Assembly (NCBI GenBank): GCA_964428935.1 | Contig: CAYSAG010000134.1 | Span: forward strand, 1 to 13,113 | DNA length: 13,113 bases | From: JAADHY01 sp964428935 | GTDB lineage: Bacteria > Planctomycetota > Planctomycetia > Planctomycetales > Planctomycetaceae | Reading direction: 5' to 3' | Shown: positions 1 to 8,055 of the stretch, piece after piece | Position numbering within the stretch: the stretch's first letter is position 1 | Layout: every line of letters begins with the position of its first letter | Notes under the pieces: model-generated | What the model was told of the DNA's origin: nothing | Databases searched by the model: none | The model's input: the letters and a program-made list of their open reading frames with translations, nothing else | Program-made: the position numbers and the translations under genes

Positions 1-530
1 CCAGCCGCGAAAGGCCTTGAACTGCCAAGGGGCCTTTCCCGGCCGGGCGGGCGTCTGGTTCTGTCGGTGTCTGACGCAAATCGGGGTTGTCGAGCGTCGG
101 CCTGTCCGGTAAAAAGCCGAGGCTTGCGGTCAGCTTTGGCCGCGACGCTGGGCGTGGTCGGGGGCTGGGAACGGGCGAAGGCGAGGGCCATTGAGCGGTT
201 CCTGCGGCCGCGTCCGCCGGGCGGACCGCGTGCAAGGCCAGTTCGGCCGGGTAGTCCGGCTTCGAAAAGTTTTCCGGCGGCGCCGGTCGCGAGTGGCCCG
301 GTCGAGGCGGGCACGGTTCGCCGGTCCGCTGACCGATAAATGTAACCGTACAGCCTCGGGCGAGCGGCTGCAGGACGCACCGGCTGGCGAGCGGTCGAGC
401 TTTCGACGGCGGTCCGGGACGAGACGTGCGGACGCGTGCGACGCGTTGTCGGGCCCAGCGGCTTGCCTGGACGCGAGCGGGGGCACGCGGAAAAGCAAAA
501 TGGTCTTCAGCGAACCAGTTGGCGGTGAAA
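1..530. other. Gap without a convincing gene
   Basis: Apart from the hairpin at 10-37, no gene is supported here. The open frames in both directions are arginine- and proline-rich, lack a Shine-Dalgarno sequence and look like by-products of high GC. The reading frame of the DUF1571 gene stays open upstream to 426, but residues encoded before 531 resemble neither a signal peptide nor a domain. No clear -35/-10 pair was found. The stretch probably holds the end of an upstream transcript and the leader of the DUF1571 gene. Confidence 0.55.
10..37 (+). terminator. Hairpin at window edge, possible terminator of an upstream gene
   Basis: Seen: AAAGGCCTTG (10-19) can pair with CAAGGGGCCTTT (26-37), with a two-base GG bulge and a six-base loop (AACTGC). 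The right arm ends in TTT but no real T-tract follows. It could end a gene lying left of the window. Without that gene the role is a guess, and short hairpins are common in GC-rich sequence. Confidence 0.3.
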
Positions 531-1358
531 ATGAAGACGGACAGTTCTGGCGGGAAGGCACGTCGCTTCTTCGGTGGTCGAACCACGGTCAGCGTTGCGG
601 TCGGTTTGTTCTTGTTGGCTGGGGTGGCGAGCCGCTCGGCGGTCGCGCAAGGCTCCCCTCAGTCGGCCCCACCCGCGAACCAGAAGCTGGCGGCGGCAGT
701 GCGTTTGGCCGAAGCCTACCTGAAGGCCATGGACCAAGTCAGAGACTACGAGGCCGTGTTCGTGAAGAAGGAGCGGGTGGGTAAGCGGCTGAAGACTCAG
801 AAAATGTTCTTGAAACTCCGCGAGCAGCCTTTCAGCGTTTACATTCGGTTCCTGCAGCCCAACGCTGGCCGCGAAGTCATTTACGTTGCCGGTCGGAACA
901 ACGGGTACATTTTGGCTCACGGCACCGGGGCCGAGGCCCTGGCGGGCACGGTGCGGATCCACCCGTACAGCCGCGAGGCCATGAAAGAGAGCCGCTACCC
1001 AATTACCATGGCCGGAATGCGGAACATGCTGCGGAAGGTCATTGAGCAGTGGAAGCGAGAGCTGAACGACCCGGACGTGCAGGTCACCTACTACCCGAAC
1101 GCCAAGTTGGGCAACGTGGCTTGCGTGGTGCTACAGACCGTCCACACCCGTGCCCACCACGACGCCCATTTCTACATGACCCGGCTGTTCATTGACAAAG
1201 AGCGGAGGTTGCCCATTCGGGTCGAGCAGTACGGTTTTCCGCGCAAGGCTGGGGAGAGCCCGCCGTTGGTGGAGGAGTACACGTACCTGAACGTGCGGGT
1301 CAACGTGGGACTGACCGACTTCGACTTCGAAACCTCGAACCCCAGCTACGACTTCTGA
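531..1358 (+). CDS. Exported DUF1571 family protein
   Basis: A 275-residue protein recognised as the DUF1571 family, which is common in planctomycetes and has no settled function. Residues 18-39 form an export signal: basic N-terminus, hydrophobic VSVAVGLFLLAGVA, and an AVA/Q cleavage-like site near 39/40. The sequence ARRFFGG at 10-16 fits the RRxF core of a Tat signal, so Tat export is possible but unproven. The mature part (about 63-275) carries the family's pattern: YLKAMDQVRDYEAVFVKKER, then LREQPFSVYIRFLQPNAGRE, NNGYILAHGTG, and a C-terminal RLPIRVEQYGFP and DFDFETSNPSYDF. The alternating strands suggest a beta-sheet-rich fold like the LolA/LppX-type lipoprotein carriers; that is inference. 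ATG at 531 is preferred over the upstream in-frame ATG at 426 because only it gives a signal peptide. The SD is weak (GGCGGTG). It stands alone, with 550 bases before the next gene. Confidence 0.88.
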   Translation: MKTDSSGGKARRFFGGRTTVSVAVGLFLLAGVASRSAVAQGSPQSAPPANQKLAAAVRLAEAYLKAMDQVRDYEAVFVKKERVGKRLKTQKMFLKLREQPFSVYIRFLQPNAGREVIYVAGRNNGYILAHGTGAEALAGTVRIHPYSREAMKESRYPITMAGMRNMLRKVIEQWKRELNDPDVQVTYYPNAKLGNVACVVLQTVHTRAHHDAHFYMTRLFIDKERRLPIRVEQYGFPRKAGESPPLVEEYTYLNVRVNVGLTDFDFETSNPSYDF

Positions 1359-1908
1359 AACAGCCCGCGAAGCAGGCAGCGGCGGGAGCGGGTGACGTGA
1401 CGGCCAGAGCGTGTCGTCGGTGCGCTGGGGTCGGCGTGGCCGTCCCAGGGTCAGCGTTGCCTTGAAGCCAGAGGTCTCTGTTCGTACTTCGTGAGCTGCG
1501 GTGGTGTCGACTGGGGCGCGGTGGGCCGTTCAAGTGGCCAAGGCCGAGTCACGGTTGGTCGCTGAGCCAAGCAGCGGACGCTGGGGGTCGAGCGAACTCC
1601 GGACGCCCCCTCCCGCGCCGGTCTCGTCTCCGTTCTTGCGGCTGCCTGTCGGTTCCCGGCCCGCGTCTGTCTGAGCGCCGCCGGCAAACTCGGCCGTTCT
1701 CGTGCCGCCCGCAGATCCGGCTCAAGCTGCAAAGTCGCGCCGGTCGATACTTGGATTCTGGGGCGAACCAGCGCCGTGCGCACAGTGCGCGGTGAGACTT
1801 CGCCGCAGCCCGAACACTTGTGCTGTGCTCCGCAGCAGTCGGCCGACGCTGTGGTGTCGCGGTCGACTGCCCGGAAAGACGGAAGAACCGCCGGCGCGGG
1901 AGAGAGAA
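1359..1908. other. Gap without a convincing gene
   Basis: This is a spacer of 550 bases between two plus-strand genes. The long minus-strand frames crossing it run through the coding sequence of the next gene and have low-complexity arginine/serine/proline content, so they are treated as shadows. The plus frame of the following gene is open from 1702, but its first 69 residues show no signal peptide or domain. No strong terminator follows the DUF1571 stop: a CCCGC/GCGGG pairing near 1366-1389 lacks a T-tract. No promoter could be assigned. Confidence 0.55.
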
Positions 1909-3486
1909 ATGAACGGTCTTTGCCGGTTTGTGGTCCTGCTGGCTGTGTTGGCGCCGGGAACGCTGACCGCTCAGTCGAGCGTTCCCGGGCCGATTCTGAC
2001 CAACAAGCGACGGTTCCGAATTCCCTTCCGCTACGACGCGCAGGAACTGCAGCGGCTGGGGGCGAAAGAGATTCGTCTGTTCGTGTCGACGGACTTTGGA
2101 GCCACTTGGCGTCCGGTGCAGGCAGTCGCTCCAGAGACAGGTTACTTCGAGTTTCAGGCCTTGAGCGACGGCGAGTACTGGTTCGCCGTGCGAACAGTGG
2201 ACGCTCACAACCAGCTGCACCCGAGCGGAAGCCAGTTCCAGCCCGGGCTGAAAGTGGTCGTCGACACGACGCCACCCACGTTGCAGCTGACCCTTCGAGA
2301 GCTCGAACCCGGGCGAGTGGGGCTGGAGTGGCGGGCCGACGACCCGTACCTGGAGCCTTCGACGTTGAGGCTGGAGTACATTCAGCCGGGCATGAGCGAC
2401 TGGCAGGTGGTGACCGTTCCGCTGCAGGCCGCTGGTCAAACGGCGTGGTCGGTTCCACAGGGTGGAATCGTGGCGGTGCGTGGGTCGGTGGCGGACCGGG
2501 CCGGCAATGTGCGTCGCAGTCAAGTGCAGGTGCACGTCGACGCAGCCGGCACGCCGGGCGGTCCTGCGGCCCCTCCGTCGTTCCGTCAACCCATTGCCAC
2601 CGACCCACAGGGACAGTTCGCCGCCGGACAGCAAAGCCCGGCTCAGCTTGGCGGCCTGACGACACCGTCCAACACGGCTTCGCCGCAAGCGACGGCTGGT
2701 GGAGCTGACACACTGTCGACCCACGAAGCCGCCGAACCGCTCGCCGCTCGAACGACCCTGGCCCACCCGGCCGGTCTGGCTGGCTCGGGGGCAGGAACGG
2801 TTTCAGCGAAGCCCAGCGCGTGGTCTCAGCCCAAGTCGGCTGGGGGCCCGACCGTCCGGCTGGTCAACAGCACCAAGTTTCAAATTTCGTACCGGGTGGA
2901 CGAGGTGGGGCCGTCGGGCCTGAGCAAGATTGAGCTGTTCATTACGCAGGACGGCGGGCAGAAGTGGTGGAAGTACGGAGACGACCCGGACCTGCGCAGT
3001 CCGTTCGACGTGGAGGTGCCCAGCGACGGGGCGTACGGGTTCGCCATTCGGGTGCGGAGCGGGGTCGGGTTGGGAGACCCCCCGCCGCAGCCGGGCGAAC
3101 GGCCGACCATTGTCATTGTGGTCGACCAAACGCCGCCCACCTTGCAACTGCTGCCGGTTCAGCAAGGAGCCGGCTCCGAGTACAACAAGGTCCTCATTCG
3201 CTGGAACATGACCGACGAGAACCCGGCGGACCGTCCCATTGCCCTGTACTACGCTCCGACACCGAACGGTCCGTGGGAGCCCATCAGTGGCTGGATTCCC
3301 AACACCGGAAGCTACTTGTGGTCGATTCAGCCGGGCGTACCGACGCGACTGTTCATTCAGATTGCTGCACGAGACGCGGCCGGTAACATTTCGACGGTCC
3401 GAACCGAACGGCCGTTGATTGTCGACCTGACGCGACCGAGTGCGAGAATCGTGGACGTCGAGTCGGTTGGACCGCCGCTGCGCTGA
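1909..3486 (+). CDS. Exported two-repeat beta-sandwich protein with Asp-box-like motifs
   Basis: A 525-residue exported protein not assigned to a named family. Residues 1-22 are a Sec-type signal (MNGLCRFVVLLAVLAPGTLTAQ). The mature protein contains two related units, about 29-210 and 317-510, offset by roughly 287 residues and joined by a Pro/Ala/Gly/Thr-rich linker (about 211-314). Matching landmarks are RFRI (35-38) and KFQI (323-326), Asp-box-like STDFGATW (60-67) and TQDGGQKW (346-353), GEYWFAVR and GAYGFAIR, and TPPTLQL in both copies (121-127 and 408-414). Each unit ends in a D-x-AGN motif. Asp-boxes occur in beta-propellers and other beta folds; the TPPTLQL and DxAGN parts look like Ig/fibronectin-type domains. 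A surface or extracellular binding role is inference. The ATG at 1909 is chosen because it starts the signal peptide and follows a purine-rich GGGAGAGAG. Isoleucine is written almost always as ATT. Confidence 0.85.
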   Translation: MNGLCRFVVLLAVLAPGTLTAQSSVPGPILTNKRRFRIPFRYDAQELQRLGAKEIRLFVSTDFGATWRPVQAVAPETGYFEFQALSDGEYWFAVRTVDAHNQLHPSGSQFQPGLKVVVDTTPPTLQLTLRELEPGRVGLEWRADDPYLEPSTLRLEYIQPGMSDWQVVTVPLQAAGQTAWSVPQGGIVAVRGSVADRAGNVRRSQVQVHVDAAGTPGGPAAPPSFRQPIATDPQGQFAAGQQSPAQLGGLTTPSNTASPQATAGGADTLSTHEAAEPLAARTTLAHPAGLAGSGAGTVSAKPSAWSQPKSAGGPTVRLVNSTKFQISYRVDEVGPSGLSKIELFITQDGGQKWWKYGDDPDLRSPFDVEVPSDGAYGFAIRVRSGVGLGDPPPQPGERPTIVIVVDQTPPTLQLLPVQQGAGSEYNKVLIRWNMTDENPADRPIALYYAPTPNGPWEPISGWIPNTGSYLWSIQPGVPTRLFIQIAARDAAGNISTVRTERPLIVDLTRPSARIVDVESVGPPLR

Positions 3487-3804
3487 GCCGCCGTCGCTGC
3501 CCGCGTTGAGCAGCCGCTCGAGAGCTGGCAGAGCCCACGCTCGCCCAGTTCCGCGACGAACGTTCGAGCCCGGCAGTCGTCTCTCCTCCAGACGACGGCC
3601 GCGCCGGCGGGACCAAGCTGCGCCGCCCCGTTCGCGACACATCTGTCGGTCGACACGAGAAACTTCGGCCCGCCGCGCGACGCGCTGCCAGTTCCCGCCC
3701 CAACGGACGTCGCAGCCGACCGTGAGCGTTGCGGCTCCGCACCGCCAACAGACGCTCGCCCCGAAGCGCTGCCTCGACAGGGACGCTCCGCCGGCTCCCG
3801 CCGC
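3487..3804. other. Convergent gap between the repeat protein gene and the tat genes
   Basis: No gene is supported. Plus-strand transcription from 1909-3486 and minus-strand transcription of the tat pair meet here, so terminators are expected. The only neat hairpin seen is at 3576-3596, listed separately. Long frames over the area are Arg/Ser/Pro-rich shadows. Confidence 0.5.
3576..3596. terminator. Perfect 7-bp hairpin between convergent genes
   Basis: GTCGTCT (3576-3582) and AGACGAC (3590-3596) are exact reverse complements around a CTCCTCC loop. The position between two converging transcription units fits a bidirectional stop signal. No T-run follows on either strand, so it would not be a classical intrinsic terminator and may be chance. 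Confidence 0.22.
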
Positions 3805-4137
3805 TCACCCCATTTCGACGTCGGTCGTGGGTTCGTCGTCGGAGGCGGTTTGTTGCTGCTGCGGCTCGGAGCTGGGCGGTTCGAACTTCGGAGCCGTCGC
3901 TTCGTCCGTGTGGTCCTGCGGGGCCGGACGTGTCGTTGGCTGCGTGTAGGTGTCGGAGTACACGGCCCGGTCGATTTCGTCCTCAATGCCCTGCATGCCT
4001 TTCTTGAACTCGACAATGCCTCGCCCCAAGCTGCGAGCCACCTCGGGCAGACGCTTGCCGAACAGCAGCAGGGCAACGATTCCGACAATCATCATTTCCC
4101 AGGGACCGGGCGAAAAGTAAGCCAGCAATGCCGTCAT
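3805..4137 (-). CDS. TatA/TatB-type twin-arginine translocase subunit, second of a tandem pair
   Basis: A 110-residue protein of the TatA/B/E family, which forms the protein-conducting part of the Sec-independent pathway for folded proteins in the inner membrane. Seen: a short N-terminus, one membrane helix (about 13-26, starting GPWEMMIVGIVALLLF), the hinge FGKRLPE (26-32), an amphipathic helix ending in EFKKG (43-47), and an acidic, Pro/Gln/Thr-rich disordered tail (about 60-110). The hinge is one residue shorter than in the upstream copy (FGGKRVPE). The longer tail could mean a TatB-like role, but sequence alone does not decide between TatA and TatB. The ATG at 4137 is preferred over the TTG two codons earlier, because AAAGGGA (4144-4150 on the minus strand) sits six bases before it. 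The gene starts 38 bases after the first tat gene, so the two are probably co-transcribed. No tatC is in the window. Confidence 0.9.
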   Translation of the reverse strand: MTALLAYFSPGPWEMMIVGIVALLLFGKRLPEVARSLGRGIVEFKKGMQGIEDEIDRAVYSDTYTQPTTRPAPQDHTDEATAPKFEPPSSEPQQQQTASDDEPTTDVEMG

Positions 4138-4175
4138 GGTCAATCCCTTTCTTTCAAAGGCCGGGCAGAGGTTCG

Positions 4176-4391
4176 TCAGGTTTGGTTCGAGGACTGGTCG
4201 CCACCGGAGGACGCCGAGCTTTCCTCGGGCGACTCGTCCTCTGCAGCCTTAATCCCCTTCTTGAACTCGACGACGCTCTGTCCGAGCGAACGCATGACCT
4301 CCGGGACCCTCTTGCCGCCGAACAGCAGCAAGATGATCACCAAGACAATGAGCACCTCCCAAGGTCCTGCGAACCCGAAAAACGCCAACAT
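4176..4391 (-). CDS. tatA: TatA-type twin-arginine translocase subunit, first of a tandem pair
   Basis: A 71-residue protein with the full TatA plan: a membrane helix at about 11-24 (GPWEVLIVLVIILLLF), the hinge FGGKRVPE (24-31), an amphipathic helix RSLGQSVVEFKKGIKAAEDE, and a short Ser/Glu-rich tail. TatA oligomers form the passage used by substrates with RR signal peptides after docking at TatBC. A glutamate (E12) at the start of the membrane helix occupies the polar position usual in this family. The ATG at 4391 begins the helix-bearing frame. Upstream lie GGGAG about 10 bases away and AGAAGG almost touching the start, so the true SD is probably the former. The second TatA-like gene follows on the same strand after 38 bases. 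The two proteins share the GPWE, LLLFG, R(V/L)PEV, RSLG and VEFKKG blocks and look like an old duplication. Confidence 0.93.
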   Translation of the reverse strand: MLAFFGFAGPWEVLIVLVIILLLFGGKRVPEVMRSLGQSVVEFKKGIKAAEDESPEESSASSGGDQSSNQT

Positions 4392-5537
4392 GCCTTCTCA
4401 ACTCCCGCGGTTCATGTCTGTTCTTGTTACGCCTGTTCGGTCACCTGTGTTTGCTGGACAAGCCCGCCACGCACCGACACCGGCCCTCTGAGCACCACCC
4501 TCTTCTACCGCCGCTACGGACGACCGTCCGACGTTCAGTCCCAATCCCAATTCAAATTATGGGTGCCGCACGCGACGTTGCAAAGAAGCCTGCAGCCGCC
4601 GGAAGGCTTGGCTCGGTACCCGTTCAACAAGCCTGTCGCCATTGTGTCGCGAAAGCTGTCCGGACGAGACAAAGGGCCGACTGAGCGCTTCAGAACACCA
4701 ACTGGAAACAAGGGGTGCCCGTCTTCCAACGCCGGTGGCTCTCGCGCAAGCAGCCTCCAGACCTTTGAGTCACTGGTGCGGCCGAGCTTTTCTTCACCAG
4801 CCAGTGTGTCGCGACTGCGGCGGTCGAGCCAAACCGGCGTCACAACGAAAAACAGGCCGCTTCAGTCTCGCACAGGGGCGAGCGTCGGTGCCCGCTCGCG
4901 TCCGGCGTGGACATGCCTCGACCGTCGTTCGACACGCCCGTGAGCTGCCCTCAAGTGCCTCAACTCGCCAGGCAGCACTCCACCCGAGAACTCACTGTGC
5001 ACACGCCGCCTCGTCGTCTGTTGTGAGCGAGACCTCGTTCGGCCCGAGAGCGGCTCGGTCACACGGCCGTCGACTGAACAGTCGGCCGGTGCTCGTCGAC
5101 AATTTTCGAGTGGAAAAAGCACGGCCACAGCAACGCGTTCCGCGGCGGTGAGTGGAGACTCCGAGCTCGGAAAGAAACAACGCCGCTCGGGACAACGCCA
5201 GCGAAGACAGAAAAACTGGAGGCAGCGTACAACGCCCCGCTCGCCAACAAACCCATGCAGAGCTACTCAATTGGCGGCCTTCCGACGCACTCTGAAGTTG
5301 GTCCGCTCAGCGGCCCGCCGGGGAACAGGACCTTGAGCGGTGATTGCAGTTGGCATTCTACCGCGCGGTGGAGCGCTGTCAACGCAGGTGCTCGCCGCGT
5401 GAAGAACTGGCTTGCGAAGCGGGCAGGCCCTTTGTAACGTTCCTGCAAAATTTTCGGCCGCTTGGTGCCACGCGGTCGCGACGTCTTGCCCTGAGGACGG
5501 TTCCCATTTTCGCCAACCGACCAGGAAGGGAAACTCA
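4392..5537. other. 1.1 kb divergent gap between tat and POT transporter genes
   Basis: No gene is supported: frames here lack SD sequences, domains and plausible codon use. The gap lies between divergent genes, so it must hold promoters for both. One candidate for the tat side is at 4556-4583; none convincing was found for the transporter. One hairpin is seen at 5064-5088: CGGCC/GGCCG outer stem, three-base bulge, GACT/AGTC inner stem and a GAAC loop, with an AATTTT patch about 15 bases on. No tRNA, rRNA or CRISPR signature was seen. Confidence 0.5.
4556..4583 (-). promoter_or_regulatory. Candidate sigma-70-like promoter for the tat pair
   Basis: On the minus strand TTGCAA (4578-4583) is followed after 16 bases by CATAAT (4556-4561). 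These match the -35 consensus at four of six positions and the -10 consensus at five of six. It lies in a locally AT-rich patch that stands out in this GC-rich gap, about 165 bases before the first tat start codon. This is a consensus match only. Confidence 0.35.
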
Positions 5538-7718
5538 ATGGCAACCAGCAGCGACCATTCCGCGACGGTCTTCGGACACCCGCCCGGCATTTTCACGCTG
5601 TTCTTCGCCGAGATGTGGGAGCGGTTCTCCTACTACGGAATGCGCTCCCTGCTGGTCTTTTACATGATCAAAGGCTTTCTCGGTTACGGAGACAACGACG
5701 CCTACGCTGTCTACGGAGCGTACACAGCTCTTGTGTACATGACCCCGTTCTTTGGTGGCCTGTTGGCCGACCGACTGTTGGGGCCGCGTCGGGCGGTCGT
5801 TCTCGGTGGCCTGTTGATGGGTGCCGGCCACCTGATGATGACCGTCGAGAACTCTTTCGCGTTCTTCACCGCGTTGGCCCTACTGATTTTGGGCAACGGC
5901 TTCTTCAAGCCGAACATTTCGACCATTGTTGGGTCGCTCTACCCGGAAGGCAGTCCCAAACGAGACGGTGGCTTCACCATTTTCTACATGGGCATCAACT
6001 TGGGCGCAGCCATGTCGCCGCTGCTGTGCGGCTACATTGGCGAGACGTACGGTTGGCACTACGGGTTCGGTTTGGCGACGATTGGCATGTTGGTCGGTGT
6101 GGCCGTTTTCGTTGCGCCGGCCCTGCTGTCGCAGCTGCTGCTGAGTTTCGTCGCTGCGGTGGCCGCGGTGAACATTTTCGTGCGGCCGTACTTGTCGCCG
6201 CCGCAAGTGACGCTGTTTAGCGTCGCCGTGCTGGGCTTGCTGGTCGTCGCGGGCGTGGTGTGTTTCGCACAGCTGGCCCGAGAACGGTCGGAGTGGTCGA
6301 CCTGGACCCGTTTGGCCGCTCGTCTGGTGATTGTGGCGGGAGCCGTGTTGGCCGCCTGGGGCTTGTTTTACTACCGAGCCGAGAACGTCTTCTCGATCGG
6401 TGTGAACGTTTTCACCGGTCTGTCGCTGCTGGTTGCGGCCGCGGTGGCTTGGGTGGCTTTGGGACGCGGCGGCGTGCCGAAAGAAGCTGGAGCGGCTCCG
6501 GACGAGCAGAGACTGCGCAGACCCCTGGCCGGACTGCTGCCGACCGAGCTGGCCGTTTACCTGGGCACGCTGGTGTCCGTGCCGCTGTTCGCGCTGCTGG
6601 TCTCCGGCTTCGCCCCGCTGACGGCCGACAACCACGCCGTAAGCATCGTTCCCGAGTCGGTGATTGAGAGGCTGGAGTCCAGTCCGCGTGCGGCGTGGCA
6701 CGTGCTGGCCGTTGTGGCCCGCGAGACCAGCAAGCCGGCGGGACTGGTGTTGATGGTCTGCGGTCTGGCCGCCGCCGTCTACCTGGCCATCGAGACGTTC
6801 CGGCTGGAAAAGGTGGCCCGCGAGCGAATGTTTGTCGTGCTGATTCTGACGTTCTTCTCGATGCTTTTCTGGTCGTTCTTCGAACAGGCCGGCAGCTCGG
6901 TCAACAACTTCACCGACCGAAACGTCGACCGCGTTTTCGAGACGTGGCACATTACGCCTGCCGACGTCGGCAAGACGATTCGCATCCAGCCCACTCAAGA
7001 GCAGCTCGGCTACCACAACGGCGACCAGCTCTTCACGCTGGACGTGCTGGACCGACTGCGCGAAGAGCACGAGAACGACCCGTACTTTGAAATCGAATGG
7101 AAAGTGGCCGAGGACAATGTCGGCATGGGCGTGGCGTCTCGCGCGGCCGAGATTCCCGCCAGCACGTTCCAGTCGGTCAACCCGATTTACATTCTGCTGT
7201 TCGGCTTGGTCTTCACCGCGCTGTGGGGCTTTCTGGGAGCACGCGGGGTGGAGCCCAGCACGCCGACCAAGTTCGCCCTGGGCCTGTTGCAATTGGGACT
7301 GGGCTTCGGAGCGTTTTGGTACGGAGCCTACACGGCCGACGAGCGGGGAATGGTCCTGTTGGTGTGGTTGTTCGTCGGCTACCTGTTGCAGACGACCGGC
7401 GAGCTGTGTCTGTCGCCGGTCGGACTGTCCATGGTCACCAAGCTGTCACCAGCTCACTTGGTGAGCACGGTCATGGGCGCCTGGTTCTTGGCCACGGCCT
7501 TCTCGCAGTTCCTGGCGGCCATCATTGCTCAGTTTACCGGCGTCGGTCACGGCAGCGGCGGACAGGGCTTCCCGGTGCCGAAAGAGACGGTTCACATTTA
7601 CGGGGGCGTCTTCGGCAAGATTGCTTTGGCGGCAATCATCTCTTCGGTGATTTGCTTCTTGCTCTCGCCGCTGCTGACCCGGTGGATGCACGCCGACGAG
7701 CCGGCTGAGGAGGCGTGA
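5538..7718 (+). CDS. POT/PTR2-family proton-dependent oligopeptide transporter, extended form
   Basis: A 726-residue inner-membrane transporter of the POT (PTR2) branch of the major facilitator superfamily, whose members import di- and tripeptides with protons. Seen: the N-terminal ExxERFxYYG-type motif as EMWERFSYYG (25-34), with E25, E28, R29 and Y33; the PTR2 signature region FYMGINLGA (149-157); FFEQAGSSVNNF (447-458); IPASTFQSVNP (539-549); and GELCLSPVG (621-629), the motif of the second half. Usual bacterial members have about 450-500 residues. The extra length here lies in hydrophobic segments between about 200 and 410, and in a soluble insertion between 460 and 538 (FETWHITPADVGKT to MGVASRAAE). 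ATG at 5538 follows AGGAAGGG by seven bases and starts just before the first motif; the frame is open further up without a signal. It is a single-gene unit, with a strong terminator 164 bases beyond its stop. Confidence 0.93.
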   Translation: MATSSDHSATVFGHPPGIFTLFFAEMWERFSYYGMRSLLVFYMIKGFLGYGDNDAYAVYGAYTALVYMTPFFGGLLADRLLGPRRAVVLGGLLMGAGHLMMTVENSFAFFTALALLILGNGFFKPNISTIVGSLYPEGSPKRDGGFTIFYMGINLGAAMSPLLCGYIGETYGWHYGFGLATIGMLVGVAVFVAPALLSQLLLSFVAAVAAVNIFVRPYLSPPQVTLFSVAVLGLLVVAGVVCFAQLARERSEWSTWTRLAARLVIVAGAVLAAWGLFYYRAENVFSIGVNVFTGLSLLVAAAVAWVALGRGGVPKEAGAAPDEQRLRRPLAGLLPTELAVYLGTLVSVPLFALLVSGFAPLTADNHAVSIVPESVIERLESSPRAAWHVLAVVARETSKPAGLVLMVCGLAAAVYLAIETFRLEKVARERMFVVLILTFFSMLFWSFFEQAGSSVNNFTDRNVDRVFETWHITPADVGKTIRIQPTQEQLGYHNGDQLFTLDVLDRLREEHENDPYFEIEWKVAEDNVGMGVASRAAEIPASTFQSVNPIYILLFGLVFTALWGFLGARGVEPSTPTKFALGLLQLGLGFGAFWYGAYTADERGMVLLVWLFVGYLLQTTGELCLSPVGLSMVTKLSPAHLVSTVMGAWFLATAFSQFLAAIIAQFTGVGHGSGGQGFPVPKETVHIYGGVFGKIALAAIISSVICFLLSPLLTRWMHADEPAEEA

Positions 7719-7881
7719 GGTGTGTCGAGGAGCGGTCGAACGTCCGCCACCGCCGGTGTTCGCTCGCCCCGCGACGTTTTCAGACTCGTCTCGACTTCGG
7801 TCGGCAATTCGCGGAACGTCGCTCCCACGGTCGTCGGCTGTAGGGAGCCGGCTGGGGCCAGACAACACCAGCGCACGAAAG

Positions 7882-7920
7882 CAGCTCCTCCGACGCAAAG
7901 CCGGAGGAGCTGTTTTTCTT
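7882..7920 (+). terminator. Strong intrinsic terminator
   Basis: CAGCTCCTCCG (7882-7892) and CGGAGGAGCTG (7902-7912) form an 11-bp perfect stem around a nine-base loop (ACGCAAAGC). It is followed directly by TTTTTCTT (7913-7920) and preceded by AAAG, which can extend the stem against the T-run. This is the clearest factor-independent terminator in the window. It probably ends the POT transporter transcript 164 bases after the stop codon. On the minus strand only a short CTTTCG follows the same stem, so termination in that direction would be weaker. Confidence 0.87.
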
Positions 7921-8055
7921 CTTGCTCGGTGCAACGGACCCGCCAGAGGTGATCCGTTCTCAACGAGCTTGGGGCGGCCTACGCGACCGCCGGCCAGCGT
8001 CCCCCTTCGGTCCGCCGACCCAGTGGCTGCCTCGGGGACAGCCCGCCGACTGCCC

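Noticed and set aside
1451..2766. Two long minus-strand frames (420 and 405 codons) opposite the two-repeat protein gene.
   Set aside because: They are Arg/Pro/Ser-rich, lack SD sequences and domains, and lie antisense to a gene with a clear signal peptide and internal repeats. Long antisense frames are expected at this GC content.
5880..7292. A 470-codon minus-strand frame within the transporter gene.
   Set aside because: Gln/His/Arg-rich sequence mirroring the codon pattern of the POT gene on the other strand; no start signal or family resemblance.
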